Source: Actinomadura opuntiae (GTDB taxonomy: Bacteria; Actinomycetota; Actinomycetes; Streptosporangiales; Streptosporangiaceae). From it: a DNA stretch of 64,000 nt. This document shows positions 33,876 to 41,425 of the stretch, piece by piece (positions within the stretch are counted from its first letter, which is position 1; every line of letters starts with the position of its first letter). The position numbers and the translations under genes are program-made. Where the stretch lies: NCBI RefSeq assembly GCF_030283205.1, contig NZ_JASNWF010000018.1:1-64000 (forward strand), read 5' to 3'. The notes beneath the pieces were generated by a model. The model was not told the origin of the DNA. It did no database searches and worked only from the letters and a program-made list of their open reading frames with translations.

Positions 33876-34910
33876 TCAGTGCCGCGACTCCGGTACGAGG
33901 ACCTGCCGGAGCGACTCGAAGTCCTCCACGCACTTGCCGGTGCCGAGCACCACCGAGTCGAGCGGGTTGTCGACCAGATGGATCGGCATCCCGGTCTCCT
34001 CGCGGAGCCGCTCGTCGAGGTTCTTCAGCAGCGCGCCGCCGCCCGTCAGGGCGATCCCGCGGTCCATGATGTCGCCCGAGAGCTCGGGCGGGCACTTGTC
34101 GAGCGTGGTCTTCACCGCGTCCACCACGGCGTTGACCGGCTCCTCGATCGCCCGCCTGACCTCCTCGGCGGAGATCACGACGGTCTTCGGCAGGCCGCTG
34201 ACCAGGTCGCGGCCGCGGATCTCGGCGTGCGGCTCGTCCTCGCCGCCGGGATAGGCCGACCCGATCGCCATCTTGATCTCCTCGGCCGTCCTTTCCCCGA
34301 GCATCAGCGAGTACTCCTTCTTGGAGAAGGAGATGATCGCCTGGTCGAGCTCGTCGCCGCCGACCCGCACCGACTGGCTGGTGACGATGCCGCCGAGCGA
34401 GATGATCGCCACCTCGGTGGTGCCGCCGCCGATGTCGACGACCATGTTGCCGGTCGGCTCGTAGACGGGCAGCCCGGCGCCGATCGCGGCGGCCATCGGC
34501 TCCTCGATGATGTAGACGCGGCGGGCGCCGGCCTGGTAGCCCGCGTCCTTGACGGCGCGCTGCTCCACCCCGGTGATCCCGCTCGGCACCGCCACCACGA
34601 TGCGCGGCTTGGCGAAGTGCCGCCGTTTGTGGACCTTTTGGATGAAGTAGCGCAGCATCCGCTCGGTGACGTCGAAGTCGGCGATGACACCGTCCTTGAG
34701 CGGGCGGACGGCCACGATGTTGCCGGGCGTGCGGCCGATCATGCGCTTGGCCTCGATGCCCACCGCGACGATCTTGCCGGTGTTGGTGTTGATCGCCACC
34801 ACGGAGGGCTCATTGAGGACGATGCCGCGTCCCCGGACGTACACGAGCGTGTTCGCGGTGCCAAGGTCGACCGCCATGTCACGGCCGAGAAACGACAGCT
34901 TGTTACCCAT
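33876..34910 (-). CDS. mreB: Rod-shape determining protein MreB
   Basis: This 344-aa bacterial actin begins MGNKLSFLGRDMAVDLGTAN, where DLGTANT is the first phosphate loop. The second is VVDIGGGTTE, and the adenosine motif is GIALTGGGALLKNLDE. It forms filaments that position the elongation machinery or, in Streptomyces, act in spore wall synthesis. I chose ATG 34910 because the actin fold starts there; an in-frame upstream stretch is unlike any MreB. It is the first gene of the mre cluster, preceded by a short palindromic AAGGGCTCCCTT. Confidence 0.96.
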   Translation of the reverse strand: MGNKLSFLGRDMAVDLGTANTLVYVRGRGIVLNEPSVVAINTNTGKIVAVGIEAKRMIGRTPGNIVAVRPLKDGVIADFDVTERMLRYFIQKVHKRRHFAKPRIVVAVPSGITGVEQRAVKDAGYQAGARRVYIIEEPMAAAIGAGLPVYEPTGNMVVDIGGGTTEVAIISLGGIVTSQSVRVGGDELDQAIISFSKKEYSLMLGERTAEEIKMAIGSAYPGGEDEPHAEIRGRDLVSGLPKTVVISAEEVRRAIEEPVNAVVDAVKTTLDKCPPELSGDIMDRGIALTGGGALLKNLDERLREETGMPIHLVDNPLDSVVLGTGKCVEDFESLRQVLVPESRH

Positions 34911-35052
34911 GAAGAAAGGGAGCCCTTCATGATTGTCGGGCGTGTGCAGCGGCGTGTCCATCGTAACGTGCGGGCCCGCTCGCAGGCAGTGGCGCCCGCT
35001 CCGCGCGTCGTCCAAAAAACGGGTCCTGAGCAGCCCGCTTTTGGCTAAAGCA

Positions 35053-35080
35053 ACGCGGGCCGGATCGCTCCGGCCCGCGT
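35053..35080 (-). terminator. Terminator between ndk and mreB
   Basis: A 12-bp perfect stem (ACGCGGGCCGGA and its complement) with a 4-nt loop lies 40 nt past the ndk stop on the minus strand and is followed by TGCTTTAG. It separates ndk from the mre operon. Confidence 0.75.
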
Positions 35081-35120
35081 GTCGGCCGTGACGGGGTCCC
35101 CGGGGTCGCCCCCGGGCGGT

Positions 35121-35531
35121 TCAGCCGAGCTCGGGGAAGAACAGCTTGATCTCGCGCTCGGCGGAGTCGGGCGCGTCCGAGCCGTGCACGATGTTCTCGC
35201 CGATCTCCAGCGCGAAGTCGCCGCGGACGGTGCCGGGCGTGGCGGCGACCGGGTCGGTCGCGCCGGCCAGCGCGCGGAACGCCTCGATGGCGCGCGGGCC
35301 CTCGACGACCATCGCGACCAGCGGCCCGCCGGTGATGAACTCGACCAGCTCGCCGAAGAACGGCTTGCTGGAGTGCTCGGCGTAGTGCGCCTCGGCGGTC
35401 TCCCGCGACAGGGTGCGCAGTTCCAGCGCGACGAGCGTCAGGCCCTTGCGCTCGATCCGGGAGATGACCTCGCCGACGACTCCGCGGCGAACGCCGTCGG
35501 GCTTGACCAGGACGAGAGTGCGCTCGGACAC
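35121..35531 (-). CDS. ndk: Nucleoside diphosphate kinase
   Basis: This 136-aa Ndk moves the gamma phosphate between nucleoside triphosphates and diphosphates through a phosphohistidine. The catalytic histidine is His116 in NIVHGSDAPDSAEREI, and the N-terminus TLVLVKPDGVRRG is diagnostic. The length is standard. In mycobacteria ndk follows folC and a DUF4233 gene directly; here an MFS gene is inserted between them. Confidence 0.98.
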   Translation of the reverse strand: MSERTLVLVKPDGVRRGVVGEVISRIERKGLTLVALELRTLSRETAEAHYAEHSSKPFFGELVEFITGGPLVAMVVEGPRAIEAFRALAGATDPVAATPGTVRGDFALEIGENIVHGSDAPDSAEREIKLFFPELG

Positions 35532-35576
35532 GTGTGTTTCTCCTTGCGGAATTCAGATTGGGTGAGCGCGCGAATC

Positions 35577-37070
35577 CTACCCGGCTTCGGGCACCGGAAC
35601 GGATTCGGCGGCGCGGCCGTGCCGGGCGGTGAGGCGCAGGGTGAGGACGGCCAGCAGCACGGCCGCCGTCCCGGCGACGAGGAGCCAGGCGCGGTAGCCG
35701 TCGGCGAGCGCGTCCAGCCGCTGCTGGTCGGAGTGCGCCGGACGCAGCCGCGCCGCCTGCAGCGAGAGCACGGCCAGCTGCCCGGCGAGGACGGCGGGGA
35801 AGCACAGCGAGAGGCCGAACAGGGCCGCGCCGACGTGCGCGTCCCGCAGCGAGGCGGCGAGCGCGAGCCCGGCTCCCATGCCGACGGGGACGAGCAGGAG
35901 CAGCGGCGTCCAGGGTCCGGCGGTCCCGTCGGCGGGGCCGAGGCCGAGGCCCAGCCCGATGCCGGCGGTCATGAGGGCGTATCCGGCTCCCACGGCGGCG
36001 CGGGGACGGGCGCGGGCGGCGACGAGCGCGCCGGCCACGGCGGCGAGCGCGGCGGTGGCGAAGGGCGGCAGCGGGGCGCCGGGCGCGCTCGCGGCGGTGA
36101 GGCCGGACATCGGCGCAGCGAGCGGGTAGGTGAGCAGGCCGGCGGCGACCATGACGACCGCGCAGCCGAACGGGCCGTCCTCCGGGCCGCCGGCCAGCGC
36201 GAGGCCGGCGAGCGCGGCGAGCGCCGACCCGGCCACCACCAGGCGGGCCCCCGGCGACCAGCCGTCCGCCGCGACGACGGCGAGGAACGCGAAGGCCGCC
36301 ACCGGCGCGAACGGCAGGGCGAGCCGTCCCCGTTCGGCGAGGCGCGGCGGCGGCAGCGTCCACGGGGCGCGCCCGCGCAGCAGGACGCCGAAGACGGCGG
36401 CGGCCGCGGCGGCCCCGGCGAGCCACGGGAACGGGGCGAGCGCCGCGTGCCAGTCGCGCGCCGCCGCGCCCGGACGCGGCGCCGGGACGGCATGCATCGC
36501 CAGCGGCATGGCGAGCAGGAGGGCCCCGGCGAGTACGCCCGCCCAGACCGCGGAGAGCGCCGCGTTCCGCCGCTCCCACACCAGGACGAGCGAGGCGGGC
36601 AGCGCGAGCCCGGCGCCGGCGCCCTGCGCGATGCGGATCGCGGCGACCTGGGGCACCGAGCCGGCGAACCGGACGGCGCCGAGCCCGCCGAGCAGGACGA
36701 CGAGGCCGGTCGCCAGCACCGTCCACGCGGGGAAGCGGCGCGCGGCGACGCCCGCGAGCGGGACGGCGAGCGCGAGCGCGGGCAGCGACAGGCCGGTGGC
36801 GCGCAGCAGCGCGGGGACCCGGCCGCCGCCGAGGCCGAGCGCGTGCGCGGCGGCGGGCAGCACGCCGGCGGTGGTGTCCGGCACGACGAGCACGACCGCG
36901 GGGAGCACGGTGACCGCCGTCAGCAGCGCGCCCAGCGCCGGGCTCCACCGGCGCGCGCCGGCGCCGTCCAAGGCGGTGCCGGCGGCGGTGCCGTCCGGGG
37001 CCGGGAGCGGGACGCCCGGGTCGTGCGCGTGGGAGGACTGCGCGTGGGAGGACTGGGCGTAGGAGGACAC
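35577..37070 (-). CDS. MFS-type transporter
   Basis: This 497-aa membrane protein has about twelve to fourteen hydrophobic segments, very rich in Ala/Gly/Leu, and an MFS-like motif region (GVAARRFPAWTVLATGLVVL and RIAQGAGAGLALPASLVLVW, the antiporter motif region of drug-efflux members). The hydrophilic N-terminus contains tandem SSHAQ units encoded by a 15-nt DNA repeat. The GTG start at 37070 has AAGGAG 7 nt upstream. The transported compound is unknown. The gene interrupts the usual folC-DUF4233-ndk order. Confidence 0.82.
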   Translation of the reverse strand: MSSYAQSSHAQSSHAHDPGVPLPAPDGTAAGTALDGAGARRWSPALGALLTAVTVLPAVVLVVPDTTAGVLPAAAHALGLGGGRVPALLRATGLSLPALALAVPLAGVAARRFPAWTVLATGLVVLLGGLGAVRFAGSVPQVAAIRIAQGAGAGLALPASLVLVWERRNAALSAVWAGVLAGALLLAMPLAMHAVPAPRPGAAARDWHAALAPFPWLAGAAAAAAVFGVLLRGRAPWTLPPPRLAERGRLALPFAPVAAFAFLAVVAADGWSPGARLVVAGSALAALAGLALAGGPEDGPFGCAVVMVAAGLLTYPLAAPMSGLTAASAPGAPLPPFATAALAAVAGALVAARARPRAAVGAGYALMTAGIGLGLGLGPADGTAGPWTPLLLLVPVGMGAGLALAASLRDAHVGAALFGLSLCFPAVLAGQLAVLSLQAARLRPAHSDQQRLDALADGYRAWLLVAGTAAVLLAVLTLRLTARHGRAAESVPVPEAG

Positions 37071-37191
37071 GGTGCGCTCCTTCGGAGGTCGCCCCCGCCG
37101 GACGCGCTATTTCCCAATAAAGAAGAATGTCGGAATTGGCGGTTCACCGGCACGCGGGAATCGGCGGAGGAATGGTGCCGTCCCCGCGAAC

Positions 37192-37578
37192 TTAGCGCGC
37201 CGCGAGCCGCTCCACCTTGCGTCCCATCCAAAAGGCCGTCCCCCAGAGCGCCCCGAAAAGGACGCCGAGGAAGAACATGGCCGGCACCATGAACCCGGTC
37301 GCGATGATCGCGACCTGCAGCACGGTGCCCGCCGCGAACGCCCACGGGAACCGCAGCAGCCCGGCCATGAGCAGGCACAGCACCGCCAGCCCGCCGCACA
37401 CCAGCCCGGCCGTCGCGCCGGACACGTCCAGCACCGAGATCGCCACCGGGATCGCGAGCGCGATCACGATCGCCTCGCAGGTCAGCACGGTGGCGTACAG
37501 CCGCCGCACCGGATCGGGGGCCCGGCGCCCGGCCGGCTGCGGCGCGTCCTCCGTGGCTTCACCGGTCATGGCGCTCAC
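37192..37578 (-). CDS. DUF4233 membrane protein
   Basis: This 128-aa protein with four hydrophobic segments belongs to the DUF4233 family, whose members in actinomycetes follow folC (Rv2446c in M. tuberculosis). Its GTG start overlaps the folC stop by 4 bp (GTGA) and is preceded by GGGGAGGG, so it is translated together with folC. The function is unknown. A conserved position next to a folate enzyme may be shared expression only. Confidence 0.88.
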   Translation of the reverse strand: MSAMTGEATEDAPQPAGRRAPDPVRRLYATVLTCEAIVIALAIPVAISVLDVSGATAGLVCGGLAVLCLLMAGLLRFPWAFAAGTVLQVAIIATGFMVPAMFFLGVLFGALWGTAFWMGRKVERLAAR

Positions 37579-38996
37579 CTGCCCTCCCCTACCCGTAGCA
37601 GCGTCCTGGCGTCCCCGACGGTGACCACCGATCCGGTGATCAGCACGCCGGCGCCCTGGTACTCACCGGTCTCCTCGGCCAGCCCGATGGCGCGGTCGAT
37701 GGCGTCGTCCAGCCGCGCCACGATGTGCACCCGCTCCGGCCCGAAGATCCCCTCAGCGATCTCCGCGAGCTCCTCGGGGGGCAGCGAGCGCGGCGAGGAG
37801 TTGCGCGTCACGACCAGCTCCTCCAGGACCGGTTCGAGCTGGTCCAGGATCCCGGCGACGTCCTTGTCGGCGGCGACCGCGAGGACGCCGGCCAGCCGGG
37901 TGAAGCCGAACGACTCGGTGATCGTGGCGACGGTCGCCGCCATCCCCGCCGGGTTGTGCGCGGCGTCCAGCAGCACGGTCGGGCCCGTCCGGACGACCTC
38001 CAGCCGCCCCGGCGACGCCGACTTGGCGAACCCGCTGCGCACCAGCGCCGGGTCGAGTTGGCCCTCGGAGCCGCCGAGGAACGCCTCGCCGGGCGCGATC
38101 CGGGTCGCGGCCTCCAGGTTGGGCTCCCCGCGGGTCGGAGCGCCGCTGGCGAACGCCTCGACGGCCGCCAGCGCGGTCGCGGCGTTGCTCGCGTGGTGCT
38201 CGCCGAACAGCGGCAGGAAGACCTCCTCGTAGTCGCCGTGCAGGCCGCGCAGGCCGATCCGCTGGCCGCCCACCGCCACGTCGCGGTCCAGCACGCCGTA
38301 CTCGATGCCCTCGCGCACCACCGCGGCGCCGGTCTCCACGACCCGCCGCAGCAGCACCTCGGCCGCCTCGACGGGCTGCTGGGACAGCACCGCGACGGCG
38401 CCCGGCTTGATGATCCCGGCCTTCTCGCCGGCGATCTCCTCGACGGTGTCGCCCAGGTAGCGGGTGTGGTCCAGGCCGACGGGGGTCACGACGGCGACCG
38501 TCCCGTCGGCGACGTTCGTGGCGTCCCACGTCCCGCCCATGCCGACCTCGACCACGGCCACGTCGACCGGCGCGTCGGCGAACGCGGCGAACGCCATCGC
38601 GGTCAGCACCTCGAAGAACGACAGCCGCGTCTCGTGCTTGCCGTCGATCAGCTGCACGTAGGGCAGCACGTCCTGGAACGCCTCGGTGAACCGCTCCTCG
38701 CTGATCGGCTCCCCGTCGATCGCGATTCGCTCGCGCAGCGTGGTCATCTCCGGGCTGGTGTAGAGCCCGGTGCGCAGGCCGCGCTCGCGCAACAGCGACT
38801 CGATCAGCCGCGCGGTGCTGGACTTGCCGTTGGTGCCCGCGACGTGGATCACCGGGTACGTGCGCTGCGGCTCGCCCAGGACGTCCACGAGGTCGCGGAT
38901 CCGGTCGAGGGTCGGGTCGATCTCCCACTCGACGCCCCGGCTCATGATCGCGCTCACGGCGCCGCGGTAGTCGAGCGGCTCGGATGCCTGGCTCAC
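37575..38996 (-). CDS. folC: Folylpolyglutamate synthase/dihydrofolate synthase
   Basis: This 473-aa Mur-ligase-fold enzyme adds glutamate to dihydropteroate and to folates. The P-loop is in HVAGTNGKSSTARLIESLL (about 51-69), and VGMGGTWDATN plus DAAHNPAGM mark the FPGS family. The GTG start at 38996 fits the usual N-terminus. It is followed by the coupled DUF4233 gene. A second, shorter FolC-like gene starts 79 bp away in the opposite direction. Confidence 0.95.
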   Translation of the reverse strand: MSQASEPLDYRGAVSAIMSRGVEWEIDPTLDRIRDLVDVLGEPQRTYPVIHVAGTNGKSSTARLIESLLRERGLRTGLYTSPEMTTLRERIAIDGEPISEERFTEAFQDVLPYVQLIDGKHETRLSFFEVLTAMAFAAFADAPVDVAVVEVGMGGTWDATNVADGTVAVVTPVGLDHTRYLGDTVEEIAGEKAGIIKPGAVAVLSQQPVEAAEVLLRRVVETGAAVVREGIEYGVLDRDVAVGGQRIGLRGLHGDYEEVFLPLFGEHHASNAATALAAVEAFASGAPTRGEPNLEAATRIAPGEAFLGGSEGQLDPALVRSGFAKSASPGRLEVVRTGPTVLLDAAHNPAGMAATVATITESFGFTRLAGVLAVAADKDVAGILDQLEPVLEELVVTRNSSPRSLPPEELAEIAEGIFGPERVHIVARLDDAIDRAIGLAEETGEYQGAGVLITGSVVTVGDARTLLRVGEGR

Positions 38997-39074
38997 GCTG
39001 AGAGCCTACTCGGCGCGACCGGGCGCCCCGTCCCTACCCGGTCGCCCGGACGCGGACGGTGGAAGCATGGGGGT

Positions 39075-40298
39075 ATGCGGGCTGACGAGGTTTTCTTCCG
39101 CGAATGGGAGCGGCGCCGTCCGGGCGAGACGCGCAGCCTGGCCCGCGCGCGCGAGCTGGCCCGGATGCTGGACGTCCTGCCCCCCGGCGCGCCGGTGCTG
39201 ACCGTCGTCGGGTCCAAGGGGAAGGGCACGGCGGCCACGTACGCGTCGGCGTTCCTCGTCGCGGCGGGACTGCGCGTGTGCACCGTCACCAGCCCCGGCC
39301 TGCGCACCAACCGGGACCGGATCAGGATCGACGGCCGGGCGGTCACCGAGGCGGAGCTGGCGTCGCTCGGCAGGCTGCTCGACGGCGCGATGGCGGAACT
39401 CGACCCGCCGGCGGACGGCTACCTGTCGCCCTCCGGGCTGTTCACGCTCGCGGGCGTGCTGCACGCGCGGCGGGCGGGCGCCGAGGCGCTCGTGCTGGAG
39501 GCCGGAATGGGCGGACGGTCGGACGAGGTCTCGCTCTTCCCGCCGGACGTGGCCGCGATCACGCCGATCTTCCTGGAGCACGCCGGGGTCCTCGGCGACA
39601 CCCCGGCGGAGATCGCCGAGGAGAAGCGGGGCGTGGCCGGCCCCGCCACCCGGCTCGTGTCGGCGCCCCAGACCCCGGAGGTCGCCGAGGTGCTCGGGCC
39701 GGTCGAGTACGTCCGCGACGGCGGCGTCCCCGCCGACCTGCTGCCCGCCGGGCTCGGACGCGCCGCCGCCGCGGTCGGCGTCGCCGCAGGGCGCCTCATC
39801 GGGGGTGAGGTGCCCGAGGGCCAGTTGCGCGAGGTGCTGTCCACGGTCGTCCTGCCCGGCCGCATGTCCTGGCACACGGTGCCCGGGACGGCCACGACGC
39901 TGCTCGTCGACTCCGCCATCGACGGGACGGGCATCGCCGCCGCGCTCGCCGCCGCCCGGGACCGCTGGGGCGAGGTCGACCACGCCGTCGTGTGCCTGCC
40001 CGACCACAAGGACCTCGACGGCGCGGTCCGGGCGCTCGGCGACCTGCCGGTCACCTACGTCCGGCTGCCGCAGCCGCACCTGCGCTTCACCCGTCCCCTG
40101 CCGCCCGCCTGGGACGTGGTCGGCTCCGCCGCCATCACCCCGGAGGCCTTGGCCACCCTCGGGTACCGCGTGGCCGTCCTCGGCACCGTCTACTTCACCG
40201 GGCTCGTCCTCGACCGGATCGACGCCGCCACCGACCGGCTGTTCCTGCCGCCGGCTAGCGTGCCGGCTTCTCGACGTCCTTCCGGATCCGGCGCATGA
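39075..40298 (+). CDS. Second FolC-like Mur-ligase-family protein
   Basis: This 407-aa paralog of FolC has the P-loop GSKGKGT (46-52; the usual form is GTNGKGS), the TSPGLRTNRDRIRIDG segment, EAGMGGRSDEVS and VDSAIDGTGIAAALAAA in place of the DAAHNP motif. The usual histidine of that motif is absent (DSAID), so the ligase step or substrate may differ from true FolC. The ATG has no good ribosome site. It is divergent from folC and its last 44 bp overlap the 3' end of the convergent membrane-protein gene. I cannot name its substrate. Confidence 0.8.
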   Translation: MRADEVFFREWERRRPGETRSLARARELARMLDVLPPGAPVLTVVGSKGKGTAATYASAFLVAAGLRVCTVTSPGLRTNRDRIRIDGRAVTEAELASLGRLLDGAMAELDPPADGYLSPSGLFTLAGVLHARRAGAEALVLEAGMGGRSDEVSLFPPDVAAITPIFLEHAGVLGDTPAEIAEEKRGVAGPATRLVSAPQTPEVAEVLGPVEYVRDGGVPADLLPAGLGRAAAAVGVAAGRLIGGEVPEGQLREVLSTVVLPGRMSWHTVPGTATTLLVDSAIDGTGIAAALAAARDRWGEVDHAVVCLPDHKDLDGAVRALGDLPVTYVRLPQPHLRFTRPLPPAWDVVGSAAITPEALATLGYRVAVLGTVYFTGLVLDRIDAATDRLFLPPASVPASRRPSGSGA

Positions 40299-41289
40299 CG
40301 TCGTCCATCAGCGAGAAGTCCGGGTTCCGGGTCGGGACGTCGGAGGCGACGACGCCGTAGGAGTCGCGGGTCGCCCAGGCGCAGTAGGTGTGCGTCCCGG
40401 CGAGCACCGCGAACGTCCCGCACTCGGCCTTGCCGCCGTTCTTGCCGGGATTGCCCTCCTCGCCGGCCAGGAACGTGCTGGGCCGCAGCCTGCGCAGGAA
40501 CCCGCCCGGATCCCCGGCCGGACGCGTCCCGCCCACGAACAGCACGCTCACCCGCCCGGCGGGCCGGTCGGTGTAGACGGCCATGCCGTTCCCGGCGGCC
40601 GCGACCCCGGCCGTTTCCACCGCCGCCATGACGAACGGATAGGCCGCGCTGGCCGCGGGCGCCGTCGCGTCCTTGACCATCCCGCCGGCGCGCGGCACGG
40701 CGGTGATCCTCCGGGTGGACTCGGCGGCGGCCGTGGCGTTCTTCGCCCGCTTCCCGGCGGAGTCGTCCGGCCGGAACGCCAGGACGCCGACCATCAGCAC
40801 CGCGACCAGCGCCGCGCCGATCCCGGCGCCGAGCAGCAGCCCGGAGACCTGCCGGCGCTCCCGCTCCGGCGGCGCCCCGCCGGGCGTCGCCGCTCCCAGC
40901 GGCGCCCGCGTCCCCTGCGGGCCGGACCCGTCCGGCAGCGCGAGCGGGCCGGTCCCGTTCGGCAGCGGATGCCCGCCCGTGCCGCCGGGCAGGGCGTGCC
41001 CGCCGGTGCCGCCGGGCAGCGGATGGCCGCCGGTACCGTTCGCCGGGGCGGGCAGGCGATGCCCGCCCGTCCCGCCCGCGAGCGGCTGCGGCCCGGTGCC
41101 GGTCACGATGATCTGCGGACCCGTCCCGTCCCTGGCGTCCGCCGACCACCACGGCGGCGAGGTGCCCCAGGGCGCCGGGGCGGCGGTGAAGCCCCCGGAC
41201 GGCCCGCCGTCCTCGACGACCTGCTGGCGGCCCGGATCGTCGTCCGGCACCGCCCCGGGCGCGTCGGGGCGAGAAGGTGATTCGGCCAT
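40255..41289 (-). CDS. Membrane-anchored protein with Gly/Pro repeat N-terminus, unknown
   Basis: This 344-aa protein has a Pro/Gly-rich cytoplasmic N-terminus (about 1-147) containing tandem units of the form GGTGGHPLP at about 72-120, one membrane helix (about 149-172) and an extracellular domain with two cysteines (AECGTFA and HTYCAW), probably a disulfide. The layout resembles many actinomycete receptor-like or secretion-associated proteins of unknown role. It lies downstream of valS with a 136-bp gap and overlaps the convergent FolC-like gene by 44 bp. Confidence 0.78.
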   Translation of the reverse strand: MAESPSRPDAPGAVPDDDPGRQQVVEDGGPSGGFTAAPAPWGTSPPWWSADARDGTGPQIIVTGTGPQPLAGGTGGHRLPAPANGTGGHPLPGGTGGHALPGGTGGHPLPNGTGPLALPDGSGPQGTRAPLGAATPGGAPPERERRQVSGLLLGAGIGAALVAVLMVGVLAFRPDDSAGKRAKNATAAAESTRRITAVPRAGGMVKDATAPAASAAYPFVMAAVETAGVAAAGNGMAVYTDRPAGRVSVLFVGGTRPAGDPGGFLRRLRPSTFLAGEEGNPGKNGGKAECGTFAVLAGTHTYCAWATRDSYGVVASDVPTRNPDFSLMDDVMRRIRKDVEKPAR

Positions 41290-41425
41290 TGCACTCCCGA
41301 GGATTCCATACCGCCTGAAAGCCCGCGGATCACCCGGATCGTAACCGGGTGGCCGGGCCCGCGCCGACCGTTCGCGTCAGGCCGGGCCCGCGCGGCCCGG
41401 CCGGGCGCCGCCGGCACGCCGCACG

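Noticed and set aside
34911..34930. Palindrome AAGGGAGCCCTT before mreB as a regulator site
   Set aside because: At 12 bp, in the ribosome-site region, it is probably a by-product of the Shine-Dalgarno-like purine run.
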